A stretch of 64,000 nt of DNA from Cytobacillus sp. S13-E01 (lineage in GTDB: Bacteria > Bacillota > Bacilli > Bacillales > Bacillaceae_L), in NCBI RefSeq assembly GCF_029193815.1, contig NZ_JARFVC010000006.1:62001-126000 (forward strand), in the 5' to 3' direction. Positions 24,692 to 33,129 of this stretch are shown piece after piece. Made by a program: the position numbers and the translations under genes. Numbering within the stretch: the stretch's first letter is position 1; every line of letters starts with the position of its first letter. The notes beneath the pieces are model-generated. The model saw only the letters and a list, made by a program, of their open reading frames with translations. It did not search any database and had not been told where the DNA came from.

Positions 24692-25144
24692 ATGAAGGCT
24701 GCGATAGTGTATACGTCAGTTACAGGGAATACCAACGAACTTGTAGATGTGATAAGTGAGTTTTTTAAAAATTATACGATACATGTACAAACATATAAAA
24801 TACATGAGTGTCCACTTGAGCAATTAGAAGAATTTGATGTGATTGCGATTGGAACATACACATGGGGAGAAGGCCAGATCCCACGTGAGATGGTTTCACT
24901 TTATAAGGCAATCGAAAGTGGAAATTTAGAAAATGTCATAACTGGTGTATTTGGAACAGGGGACAGTTTTTATCCAAAGTATTGTGGGGCTGTGGATGAA
25001 TTTAGAGATATGCTTTTTGTCCATACTGAGTTGGTAGTTACATTGAAGGTAGAGTTATTTCCACAAAAAGAAGATATAGAGCGTTGTAAGTTGTTTGTTG
25101 ATCGACTGATGAAAAGACTAGGAAATAGAGTCGTAACTTTGTAA
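24692..25144 (+). CDS. Flavodoxin in the ribonucleotide reductase operon
   Basis: A flavodoxin of 150 residues. The FMN phosphate loop TSVTGNT lies near residues 8-14, and the isoalloxazine-binding loops are GTYTWGEGQIP and FGTGDSFYPKYCGAVD. The start is the ATG at 24692, seven bases after nrdB ends; an in-frame ATG inside nrdB is possible but would add an atypical extension. The sequence is a short-chain electron-transfer flavodoxin, not a recognisable NrdI. Its place as third gene under the B12 riboswitch suggests it delivers electrons for cofactor activation or repair of the radical subunit. Confidence 0.85.
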   Translation: MKAAIVYTSVTGNTNELVDVISEFFKNYTIHVQTYKIHECPLEQLEEFDVIAIGTYTWGEGQIPREMVSLYKAIESGNLENVITGVFGTGDSFYPKYCGAVDEFRDMLFVHTELVVTLKVELFPQKEDIERCKLFVDRLMKRLGNRVVTL

Positions 25145-25150
25145 AGAATC

Positions 25151-25196
25151 CTCCCGGAGGCTGTTTATTAATTTAATACGCTCTGGGAGATTTTCC
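25151..25196 (+). terminator. Probable terminator of the nrd operon
   Basis: CTCCCGGAG and CTCTGGGAG form a 9-bp stem with one mismatch and a long loop, followed by ATTTTCCTT. Confidence 0.5.
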
Positions 25197-26117
25197 TTAA
25201 GCTTCTTTCTTTTTAACTAATGACAAAATAATAATAGTGCTAATAATACTTAATGTACCTATCCACTCTTCTAATCCAAAGGTTATCTGCAGCCATATTA
25301 CTGAGAGTAACGCTGCAGATAGCGGTTCAACAGAGGCAAGTATGCTCGCCTCTGAGGCATTTATATATTTAAGGCTTTCTAGATAACAGTAAAAAGCAAT
25401 AAGAGTACCAAAAATGACTATGAAAATAACGGCAAAATAGGAAGTTAAAGACCATTGTCCCTGAAACACCCAGGGAGGATGGATAAAACTAAAACTAATG
25501 CCTCCAACTAACATACCCCAACCTATGACAAGAGTAGAACTCCATTTAGATAGTAGAGTGTGAGGCTGCAATGTATAAAATGCCAAGGAAACAGCCGAGC
25601 TTATTCCTAAAAATAAAGCCCAACCAGAAATTGATAAACTCTGAAAATTACCCTGTGTAACAAGCAGAAATGTACCTAAGATTGCTAAAACAATAGCTAG
25701 CATTTCTTTAAAGGTGGGCATTTTTTTAGAACGTAGGGCCAAATAACAAGCAATTAACACAGGAGCTAAGTATTGCAGAACAGTAGCAGTAGCTGCGTTT
25801 GAGTGTTTAATAGCCGCAAAGTACGTGTATTGTACAGCCAACATGCCAAGAATACTGAACAATAATAGACTCAACACATCTCGTTTATTTTTCCATATCA
25901 GCCATATATTTTGTTTTTCTTTAGTTGAAGCAAACCCTAATAAAATGAGGCCAGCGAATAATAAACGAATCACAACTAACCATTCCGCACTAAACCCCTG
26001 CTGTTGAAAAAGGAATTGAGCGACTGTTCCTGATATTCCCCATAACGAAGCACCAATGATTACGAGTGCAAACCCTTTTGTTCTTGTATAAGATAAGGTG
26101 ATGTTTTCAGAAGTCAT
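25197..26117 (-). CDS. EamA-family (DMT superfamily) transporter
   Basis: A 306-residue protein with about ten hydrophobic segments in two EamA repeats. GASLWGISGTVAQFLF in the first and SLKYINASEASILASVEPLSAALLSVIW in the second are typical. Members export amino acids or other small metabolites. The substrate is not readable. It is the first of three full-length EamA transporters in this window. Monocistronic. Confidence 0.85.
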   Translation of the reverse strand: MTSENITLSYTRTKGFALVIIGASLWGISGTVAQFLFQQQGFSAEWLVVIRLLFAGLILLGFASTKEKQNIWLIWKNKRDVLSLLLFSILGMLAVQYTYFAAIKHSNAATATVLQYLAPVLIACYLALRSKKMPTFKEMLAIVLAILGTFLLVTQGNFQSLSISGWALFLGISSAVSLAFYTLQPHTLLSKWSSTLVIGWGMLVGGISFSFIHPPWVFQGQWSLTSYFAVIFIVIFGTLIAFYCYLESLKYINASEASILASVEPLSAALLSVIWLQITFGLEEWIGTLSIISTIIILSLVKKKEA

Positions 26118-26163
26118 GGATACTCTCCTCTACTATGACTGAATTTTATCTATATAATAATAT

Positions 26164-26204
26164 TAAAAAAACCTATTGTTTAAGAATCAAACAGGTAACA
26201 ATAG
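26164..26204 (-). terminator. Terminator of the downstream MFS gene
   Basis: On the minus strand CTATTGTT and AACAATAG pair, followed by GTTTTTTTAAT, just after the MFS stop codon. Confidence 0.75.
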
Positions 26205-26208
26205 CTTT

Positions 26209-27438
26209 TTAGACTCCTTGTTTAATATGGGGCATAGTTTTAGGTTTAAGCTTCGAACTAATTGTGATGTAAAAAATAATAATCGTTGTAGTAATTAGTG
26301 TTCCATGTAATATCCATACCATTTTTGGTAGTGTAAAAGCTTCGAGGAGTATTGGTGCTACGATAAATCCAAGTGCAAAGCCTAGTGATTTTAAAAGCAT
26401 ACCAACTCCGAAAATTCTTCCTCTAATGTGATTGTCTGTTTTTTGCAAAATAGTTGCATGAAGTGTCGTGAACCCTGCATCAAAAACTCCTGTAAGAAAA
26501 GCGAAAGGGAAGATAATCCAAGGGTTGAGATTAGATAAAAAGATGATGAAGCCCGTTGACATCAGGATTGCGGTAATAAAACATCCATAATATAAACGAC
26601 CGCTACGTAACCACTTAATTCTGGGTAAAATCATTGTTGCCGTAACCGAACCAATACCCCATACACCCCAAATCATTCCATAATAAAATCCTTGGCGAGT
26701 TGCATCTATATCTTCAGCGAGCAATGGGATTCCTAAATTATGAGAACTACCAGCAAATGCTCCGATAAGGAAAACGATGTTAACCATAAGAAGCATCGGA
26801 GCAACCATAATGTATGTATAGACTTCCTTTAAGTCAGTGATAACCGATTTTAGTTTTTCTTTTACTCCACTAGTTAGAGCAGCTTTTTTTGTGCTTGTGC
26901 TAGTATTCCATTTCACTTTGACTAGTACTGCAGCAGATAATACATAGGTTGCTGCATCGATAAATAGCGTTATTTTATATCCCAGGAAATCGGTAATAAC
27001 TCCTGCACCAATAAAGCCAGCAACAAGGGCTATAGATGTTAAGCGTGAAATTAATGCGTTTGTTTCAAGTACTTTATCTTGTCCAAAGATTTGCGGGACT
27101 TCTGAATTAAAGCTTACCATGAAAAAGGTACTTGATAACCCGATGAAAAACGCAACTAGTAGAATCATAGTTGGATTTGGAAACGGAATGAGCAACAATA
27201 TAATGATCGCACGAAAAATATCCGTGTAAATCATTATTTTTCTCCGATCATAGCGATCAGCAAATACTCCTGAAAATAAACTGGAAAGCACTCCACCAAG
27301 TGTTCGGACAGCCATTGTGGCTGCTAACCAAAGCGTGCTTCCCGTCGCCGCATACATCACAACGTTTAACACGATTAAATCCATAAATGTTCCAAGATCA
27401 GAGAAGGCTTTTGTGTATAGAATAATTTTTCTGTTCAT
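26209..27438 (-). CDS. MFS transporter
   Basis: A 409-residue, 12-TM major facilitator. Motif A is intact, GVFADRYDRRKIMIYTD (about residues 58-74), and a central basic cytosolic loop separates the two halves. The general pattern (FSDLGTFMDLIVLNVVMY start, GFDAGFTTLHATILQ in the second half) fits the MFS_3 efflux group. The substrate is unknown. The gene has its own terminator and a long upstream spacer. Confidence 0.85.
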   Translation of the reverse strand: MNRKIILYTKAFSDLGTFMDLIVLNVVMYAATGSTLWLAATMAVRTLGGVLSSLFSGVFADRYDRRKIMIYTDIFRAIIILLLIPFPNPTMILLVAFFIGLSSTFFMVSFNSEVPQIFGQDKVLETNALISRLTSIALVAGFIGAGVITDFLGYKITLFIDAATYVLSAAVLVKVKWNTSTSTKKAALTSGVKEKLKSVITDLKEVYTYIMVAPMLLMVNIVFLIGAFAGSSHNLGIPLLAEDIDATRQGFYYGMIWGVWGIGSVTATMILPRIKWLRSGRLYYGCFITAILMSTGFIIFLSNLNPWIIFPFAFLTGVFDAGFTTLHATILQKTDNHIRGRIFGVGMLLKSLGFALGFIVAPILLEAFTLPKMVWILHGTLITTTIIIFYITISSKLKPKTMPHIKQGV

Positions 27439-27573
27439 GTTTTCTCCTTAGGTACTGTCTTATGCTGTAGTAATTAACTATATTTTAAAGATTTGTAAAT
27501 TGTTTCGCAATACGAAATTTTTATTTTTTTCAAAACGAGCATAAAGAAAGAAAATTTGCAGATACTTTATATA

Positions 27574-27660
27574 AGGACTTGTAGCTCAAAAAATAGAGCG
27601 GCCAATCGTATCACCGTATATGGTTGTGCATGTTGTGGGTTCAAGGCCCACCAAGTCCTA
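27574..27660 (+). ncRNA. tRNA-like RNA gene with abnormal anticodon arm
   Basis: AGGACTT at 27574-27580 pairs with AAGTCCT at 27653-27659, and G27581-C27652 can extend it to 8 bp. A D-arm-like GCTC/GAGC stem has an AAAAAATA loop without the usual GG. The T-arm GTGGG-TTCAAGG-CCCAC at 27635-27651 is canonical. The anticodon arm is not: 27603-27611 and 27618-27626 can form a 9-bp stem with a 6-base CACCGT loop. CCA is not encoded. A terminator follows within 15 bases. It could be a degenerate tRNA or a maintained tRNA-like RNA, comparable in idea to the tRNA-Other described in Bacillus cereus. Confidence 0.65.
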
Positions 27661-27672
27661 CTACATAAAAGT

Positions 27673-27708
27673 CAACAGCAGTGCCTAATATGGTCTGTTG
27701 TTTTTTTA
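27673..27708 (+). terminator. Terminator after the tRNA-like gene
   Basis: CAACAG and CTGTTG flank a loop that can fold further, then TTTTTTTT. Confidence 0.7.
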
Positions 27709-27911
27709 TGTTTATATTTGTCGAGGACGTGAGATATTTCCTTTTTATCAATTCTTTTGATTTTTCGAAAGAGAATATTACCAATTGATGACTAATTGTG
27801 AAATTAATGAAAACACTAAGGGTTACTTAAGAAAAGCTGCCACTATAGACAATAGCAAGTAATGTTTATGAAAACAGCCTTACTAAAAAGGTAATTGATA
27901 GGTGTGATGCT

Positions 27912-29474
27912 ATGTTTGGACGGTATAACCGTAACAAGTCTACAAATCAAAATGACGCTTCATCACAAGCTAATGAAGATAATCCTTCGTTCAGACTTTT
28001 TAGCGATATAAATAAAAATATCGATAAAATAAAGAAACTACTCGATAATCCTAAAGATTTAAAAATTAGGCATTTCGTGGTAGGAGAGAACCATCATTCA
28101 AGCTGTCTTATTTTCCTAGATGGGTTGGTGAACAAAAGGTATATTGCTGAAGACATTCTTAAAAATATTAATAAAAGCTCTGTCAAGTTTACAAATCAAT
28201 CCTCGGAAGATATGAGAGCGATTTTAATAAATGAAGTGTTGTCGAGTAGTCAGGTCGAGCAATCAAATGATTTAGACAATGTAATGCTCGCACTACTTTC
28301 AGGAGATACCTTACTCTGTCTAGATGAATCGGAAACGATGTTAATAATAAGTACACAACAAAGACAAAAGCGAAGTATTGAGGAACCGGTTTCAGAAGGG
28401 GTAGTTAGAGGACCTAGGGATGGATTTATAGAATCAATTCTAACAAATATAACGTTAATACGACAAAGAGTGAGAGATCCTAATTTACGATTTGAAACCT
28501 ATAAAGTTGGCAGGAGGTCAAAAAAAGATCTCGTACTTGCCTATATTGATGGAATTACAAATAAAGAATTAGTTGCAGAAGCAAAACGAAGACTACAGTC
28601 GATTGACATAGATGATGCACCTGAATCGGGTATTATTGAGCAATGGATTGAAGATAATTTTATGTCTCCATTTCCGCAAATACAGAATACTGAAAGGCCA
28701 GATAAAGCGTCTACATCATTGATTCAAGGACGAATTGTCATTCTTCTTGATGGCACGCCATTTGCCCTAATAGCTCCAGTTACACTTTCTGGTCTATTGC
28801 AATCACCTGAGGACTATTATGAACGCTGGTGGGCAGGTTCTTTTATAAGGCCATTAAGATATGTAGCAGCATTTATCGCCTTATTTTTGCCATCGATCTA
28901 TATCGCGCTAGTTGCGTTTCATCCAGGAATGATACCTTCAAAACTGGCCTTTTCCATTGCTGCTACAAGGGAAGGTGTACCTGTTCCAGCTTTTATTGAA
29001 GCGATGTTAATGGAAGGAACAATGGAGCTTTTAAGGGAAGCGGGAATACGATTACCTAGACCAATTGGCCAAACGATAGGGATAGTAGGTGGCTTGGTTA
29101 TTGGAGAGGCAGCTGTAGCAGCTGGTATTGTAAGTCCGATCATGGTTATTGTTGTTGCATTAACAGCGATTGCCTCATTTTCTATGCCTTCTTATAGTTT
29201 TGGAGTAACCTTTCGAATATTGCGGTTTGGCTTTATGCTGTCTGCAGCATCCTTCGGGCTTTACGGAATTATCTTAGCGTACATTGCTATTAATATACAC
29301 TTGGCTAATTTGAAAAGTTTTGGGGTACCATTTACAGCGCCATTTGCACCAACATTCTTTAAGGATTGGAAGGATATGCTCATCCGTCTTCCGTTTATTA
29401 TGAATTCTAGGCGACCGGAAATAGTTAAGTCAGAAGATCCCATTCGAGAAGATACAGAAGGTAGGGAAAAGTAG
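27912..29474 (+). CDS. Spore germination receptor A subunit (GerA family)
   Basis: A 520-residue protein of the GerA/Spore_GerA family. Residues about 1-310 are a soluble domain ending RIVILLDGTPFALIAPVT. Four to six membrane segments follow, with the family hallmarks PLRYVAAFIALFLPSIYIAL, FIEAMLMEGTMELLREAGIRLPRPIGQTIGIVGGLVIGEAAV and VALTAIASFSMPSY. It forms the oligomeric core of a germinant receptor in the spore inner membrane. Two bases separate it from the B-subunit gene. The operon should be expressed in the forespore under sigma-G, but I did not identify a promoter. Confidence 0.93.
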   Translation: MFGRYNRNKSTNQNDASSQANEDNPSFRLFSDINKNIDKIKKLLDNPKDLKIRHFVVGENHHSSCLIFLDGLVNKRYIAEDILKNINKSSVKFTNQSSEDMRAILINEVLSSSQVEQSNDLDNVMLALLSGDTLLCLDESETMLIISTQQRQKRSIEEPVSEGVVRGPRDGFIESILTNITLIRQRVRDPNLRFETYKVGRRSKKDLVLAYIDGITNKELVAEAKRRLQSIDIDDAPESGIIEQWIEDNFMSPFPQIQNTERPDKASTSLIQGRIVILLDGTPFALIAPVTLSGLLQSPEDYYERWWAGSFIRPLRYVAAFIALFLPSIYIALVAFHPGMIPSKLAFSIAATREGVPVPAFIEAMLMEGTMELLREAGIRLPRPIGQTIGIVGGLVIGEAAVAAGIVSPIMVIVVALTAIASFSMPSYSFGVTFRILRFGFMLSAASFGLYGIILAYIAINIHLANLKSFGVPFTAPFAPTFFKDWKDMLIRLPFIMNSRRPEIVKSEDPIREDTEGREK

Positions 29475-29476
29475 GG

Positions 29477-30595
29477 ATGGCGAATTCAAACCTTGATTAT
29501 GGTATTAATAACAAAATTGGTAATAAAGAAGTTTTCCTTGCAGTCCCATCTATGATTTTAGGTGTTGGAATCTTAAACCTACCAAGAGCACTCTCAACCC
29601 AATTACACACTTCAGATGGATGGATATCGATTATTTTGGCTAGTAGTATAACAGCATTTTTTTCTTGGGTCATCATCAAGTTAGCCCTTACTGCTGGTGA
29701 TGACTCCATCTTACAATTTACTAGCAAGACTCTAGCTAAACCAGTTGGATATGTTCTAGCATTTCTATTTTTCATCCATTTTTTTTCATATTGCTTTTAC
29801 GAAACTCGTGCACTTGCCAACCTAGCAAAGCATTTCTTATTTGACAGAACACCGGTAGAGGTCATCGCTTTACTTTTTCTATGGCTAGTGTTTTATGCAG
29901 TTTCAGGTTCAAGAACAGCTTTGATTCGGCTAAATGTTATGTTTTTTCCAATTGTATTACTTATCCTATTTATGATTATTTTGTTTAATTTGCGTGAATT
30001 CGAATTTGGAAATATTAAACCAATGTTTGTTACCGACATACCTAGTATTTTAAAGGGCTCCTATGATACGATTTTTTCATTTCTTGGTTTTGAAGTCCTA
30101 TTTTTTTATGTTGCTATGTTAGATAAGAAGCAATCAAGTAAAAATATATCACTTTATCCAATAATCGGTATTGGTCTGCTTACTTTCATTTATGTATTAG
30201 TCTATATATTTTCAATTGCAATTTTTACAGTTGAAGGAGCGGGAGCGTTATTGTATCCAACTCTTGAATTAGCAAAGGTTGTTGAATTTCCAGGTGGTAT
30301 TTTAGAAAGACTGGAATCATTATTCTTTACTGTTTGGGTTATGACTATTTTTAACACAACTGCAATGTCAATGGACATAGCAGTATATTGTTTGCAATTC
30401 CTGATTCCAAAGGTAAAACGAATTACCTGTATATTAATTCTCTTACCTTTAATCTATATTAGCAGTATGCTTCCACAAAATTTACTGCAGCTACAACAAG
30501 CTGGAGAATACCTTGGATATTCGGGGATAGTAGTTGCAATTATAATTCCTTCTATATTATTTATCCTTACCAAAGTCAAGGGGGGGACAAAATAG
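29477..30595 (+). CDS. Spore germination receptor B subunit (GerB, APC-type permease)
   Basis: A 372-residue membrane protein with about ten hydrophobic segments, related to amino acid permeases. The opening KEVFLAVPSMILGVGILNLPRAL and the GSRTALIRLNVMFFP stretch are typical of GerB proteins. The B subunit is thought to bind the germinant. It starts two bases after the A subunit, and its last base overlaps the GTG start of the C subunit, so the three genes form one translationally coupled operon. Confidence 0.93.
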   Translation: MANSNLDYGINNKIGNKEVFLAVPSMILGVGILNLPRALSTQLHTSDGWISIILASSITAFFSWVIIKLALTAGDDSILQFTSKTLAKPVGYVLAFLFFIHFFSYCFYETRALANLAKHFLFDRTPVEVIALLFLWLVFYAVSGSRTALIRLNVMFFPIVLLILFMIILFNLREFEFGNIKPMFVTDIPSILKGSYDTIFSFLGFEVLFFYVAMLDKKQSSKNISLYPIIGIGLLTFIYVLVYIFSIAIFTVEGAGALLYPTLELAKVVEFPGGILERLESLFFTVWVMTIFNTTAMSMDIAVYCLQFLIPKVKRITCILILLPLIYISSMLPQNLLQLQQAGEYLGYSGIVVAIIIPSILFILTKVKGGTK

Positions 30596-31743
30596 TGAAA
30601 AAGGTAATTATTTTAACTATTTTAATGTTTTTAACAGGTTGCTGGGATCGTATTGAAATAGAAGAGCGAGGGTTTGTAATTGCAGTGGCAATTGATTCAG
30701 AAAAAGAAAATAAAATCCTACTTACCCAACAACTTATAAATCCCAAAGCCATGAATGGCTCATCTAATAGCCAAGGGGGTGGAGGAGGAAGTAAAAGATT
30801 TTTAAATGTACAGGAAGCTGGTGATAGTATCTTTGAAATTGTCCGAGGGGTTTCTACAAGCACAAGTCGAACTCCACATTATGGACACACAAAAGTAATT
30901 GTCATTTCTTCTGACATTGCAGAGTCTGATAAAATGGCTGAAACATTAGATTATTTTATTCGGAGTCCAGTGATGAGACGTAGTTCGATACTAGCGATAT
31001 CAAGAGGAAAAGCTGCGGAGATATTAGAAGTGAAACCAAAAATCGAAAGTGCTCCGGCAATGTATATAAAATCAATATCAGAAAATAATTATAAAAATGC
31101 AGAGATTTTGCCAAAAGTAAGAATAGGTGATGTTCATGGCTATTTATTAAGTAATAAAAGCTTTGTTATAACAATGATTGAAAAGACCAAAGAAAAACTT
31201 GATTTAAGTGGGGTAGCTGTCATACATGGTAAAACAAATACAATGGTTGGAACATTGAACCGGGATGAGACTGTTGCATTAAATTATGTGACGAACGAAA
31301 TTGATGGTGGATTCATTAAAACATTTCATGAAGAGAAACCAATACTATACGATATATATAACTTTTATTCAGACGTTGAAGTGCAAGCGAGCGATAAAAA
31401 CAATATATCATTTACGATTAAGATAAGGACAGAAGGCGGTTTGGCTGAGACCTTCCTTTCACAAGATTATTTAAATGAGGAAACTTTTACAGCATTTGAA
31501 GAAGCTATTAAAAAAGAAATTTTACAAAAGTCAACCGAAGCTGTTGAAAAGGCACAAAATGAATATAAGGTTGACTACTTAAATCTTGGTGAATATCTCA
31601 GACAAAATAATTATAAGTTATGGAATGAAGTAAAAGATGATTGGGATAGTGGTGAAAACTATTTTTCTTCTGCGAAGATTGATTTTGATGTTCAAGTAAG
31701 AGTAAGAACAACTGGTTCCGTAAATAAATCAAAGGATGAATAG
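30595..31743 (+). CDS. Spore germination receptor C subunit (GerC lipoprotein)
   Basis: A 382-residue lipoprotein with GTG start. The signal peptide ends in the lipobox FLTGC, Cys 16, followed directly by WDRIEIEERGFV, the standard GerC opening. A Gly-rich stretch, SNSQGGGGGSKRF, interrupts domain 1. The C-terminal part matches the Ger(x)C domain. It anchors on the outer face of the spore inner membrane with the A and B subunits. Confidence 0.92.
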   Translation: MKKVIILTILMFLTGCWDRIEIEERGFVIAVAIDSEKENKILLTQQLINPKAMNGSSNSQGGGGGSKRFLNVQEAGDSIFEIVRGVSTSTSRTPHYGHTKVIVISSDIAESDKMAETLDYFIRSPVMRRSSILAISRGKAAEILEVKPKIESAPAMYIKSISENNYKNAEILPKVRIGDVHGYLLSNKSFVITMIEKTKEKLDLSGVAVIHGKTNTMVGTLNRDETVALNYVTNEIDGGFIKTFHEEKPILYDIYNFYSDVEVQASDKNNISFTIKIRTEGGLAETFLSQDYLNEETFTAFEEAIKKEILQKSTEAVEKAQNEYKVDYLNLGEYLRQNNYKLWNEVKDDWDSGENYFSSAKIDFDVQVRVRTTGSVNKSKDE

Positions 31744-31753
31744 GTGATAAGAG

Positions 31754-31897
31754 ATGTTGGAAAATATTTTAGGTAGAGTTCCATCAGGGTTAATTTTGCT
31801 TTGTGCCTTTCTAAGTTTTATGGTTCCATATCTTATCTATAAGGTGAATACAAAACTTCATGAATATGGAGACCCACCGTGGAAAAAAGAGAAGTGA
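31754..31897 (+). CDS. Small membrane protein at the end of the ger operon (47 aa)
   Basis: A 47-codon frame starts 10 bases after the GerC stop, with GGTGATAAGAG upstream. The product has one hydrophobic helix (SGLILLCAFLSFMVPYLIY) and a hydrophilic tail, KVNTKLHEYGDPPWKKEK. Many GerA-type operons carry a fourth small cistron encoding a D subunit, usually with two membrane helices. This one is shorter, with one helix. Treating it as a receptor accessory protein is inferred from position. Confidence 0.6.
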   Translation: MLENILGRVPSGLILLCAFLSFMVPYLIYKVNTKLHEYGDPPWKKEK

Positions 31898-32004
31898 TAA
31901 TTAATGATATGTAGCCAATAGGTAGGGTTACTAGGGTAGTACAAATCCACTTTATCATATATAATTAAATTAAATAGATATATCTTTTTAGGGGGAAATC
32001 CACA

Positions 32005-32298
32005 ATGCTTCAAACTCCAATTAACCGGTTCAGAACAATGGGCTTTCTAGAAGGAGCCTCGTTGTTAATTCTAGTATTTATTGCGATGCCGCTAAAATAC
32101 TTTGCAGACTTACCTCAGGTTGTTACGGTAGTGGGTTCAGTTCATGGTTTTTTATTTGTACTTTATCTATTTATAATTGCTTACACTACATATAAAATCC
32201 GCTGGTCAGTTTTATGGGTTTTCAGTGCTGTGCTAGTAGCCTTTATCCCGTTTGGAAACATAATTCTAGACATGAAACTAAAAAAGCAAAGTTTCTAG
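32005..32298 (+). CDS. DUF3817-family membrane protein
   Basis: A 97-residue protein with three hydrophobic segments. FRTMGFLEGASLLILVFIAMPLKYF, then VVGSVHGFLFVLYLF and AVLVAFIPFGNIILD are the conserved features of the DUF3817 (YdzA-like) family. Its function is unknown. The family pattern includes a conserved Glu in the first helix and the G-x-x-H-G motif in the second. GGGGGAAAT is its ribosome site. Monocistronic. Confidence 0.85.
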   Translation: MLQTPINRFRTMGFLEGASLLILVFIAMPLKYFADLPQVVTVVGSVHGFLFVLYLFIIAYTTYKIRWSVLWVFSAVLVAFIPFGNIILDMKLKKQSF

Positions 32299-32441
32299 TA
32301 AAAATTGTTGCACTTGGATAGTATAGTTGTTACCCATCAAAGGAGTTATTAAAACTACGATTTGAAGCGTGGGTGAATAGTAGTTCTGTTGGCGAAACAA
32401 GTCTGTGGAATTGGCAGAATAGGTGAAAATACTTAAGAAGA

Positions 32442-32472
32442 AAATGGCATCTTTCGAGATGTCATTTTTTAA
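32442..32472 (+). terminator. Terminator-like hairpin
   Basis: AAAATGGCATCT, a TTCG tetraloop and AGATGTCATTTTTT form a stem with one G-U pair and a T-tract. It lies 140 bases after the DUF3817 gene. Confidence 0.7.
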
Positions 32473-32560
32473 AATTACCCAGAAGTTTTTGCATTTTACA
32501 TTTTATACCATCATGTGGTATGCTATATTAAAAAAAATATTAGTATAAGTGGTGGTTTGA

Positions 32561-32691
32561 ATGGCTAAAAAAAAAACGGAGCTATCAGAAATGGTTAAAG
32601 GATTATCAGATAATGATATTCCACTTGTATATATCTGTTAACTAGACTAATTACTTCTCCAAAAGATTATCATATTCCGTATGAGGTATAG
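32561..32691 (+). pseudogene. Frameshifted antitoxin gene partner of the RelE/ParE toxin
   Basis: The frame from the ATG at 32561 reads MAKKKTELSEMVKGLSDNDI and then PLVYIC before a stop at 32639. A different frame resumes at once with LLTRLITSPKDYHIPYEV and ends at 32691, inside the toxin start. The two halves together make a plausible short antitoxin (helical N-terminus, C-terminal toxin-binding tail). The gene therefore appears split by a single frameshift, unless programmed shifting or a sequencing error is involved. The toxin gene downstream is intact. Confidence 0.6.
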
Positions 32692-32932
32692 AATTGAACT
32701 TACGAAAAGATCAGTAAAATATTTAAGAAACCTCGACAAAAATACTAGTTTTCGAATTCAAAACCATATTAAAATACTTTCCGGGAATCCTCGACATCCA
32801 GAATTAGACATTAAAAAGTTACAAGGACAAAGCTATCTTTATAGATTAAGAATAGGTGATTACCGTGTTTTATATTCAATAAGGGATGAAGTTTTATTAA
32901 TAGTTATAGTAAAAAATTGGTTCCCGCGGTAA
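32681..32932 (+). CDS. RelE/ParE-family toxin
   Basis: An 83-residue protein with the RelE/ParE fold pattern: YRIELTKRSVKYLRNLDK at the N-terminus, ELDIKKLQGQSYLYRLRIGDYRVLYSI in the centre and VLLIVIVKNWFPR at the end. The R-x-G-D-Y-R-x-x-Y signature is diagnostic. RelE members cleave mRNA on the ribosome, while ParE members inhibit gyrase; sequence alone does not decide. It overlaps the end of the antitoxin remnant by 11 bases, the normal layout of a type II toxin-antitoxin operon. Confidence 0.85.
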   Translation: MRYRIELTKRSVKYLRNLDKNTSFRIQNHIKILSGNPRHPELDIKKLQGQSYLYRLRIGDYRVLYSIRDEVLLIVIVKNWFPR

Positions 32933-33129
32933 TGTTTATAAATAATTACCCATACATCGATTTAATTCTTACACTGGCAGCTTTTAGCGTGTAGCTTATG
33001 ATTATATCCTCATAAAAAAATCCCCGCGAAAAATTTCAATAAATCAAATTTAATCCAGAAATAATGACAGGGCACTTAAAAAGATGAAGGGGTAATCTGA
33101 AAATATATGCAATTTGAGGAGATGGGATA

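Noticed and set aside
27574..27660. Ordinary tRNA gene
   Set aside because: No 7-base anticodon loop on a 5-bp stem can be formed and the D-loop lacks GG, so it is listed as tRNA-like instead.
32319..32423. Open frame after the DUF3817 gene (LKLRFEAWVNSSSVGETKS)
   Set aside because: No start codon or ribosome site and no family recognised; it could be a small gene remnant, but the evidence is too thin.
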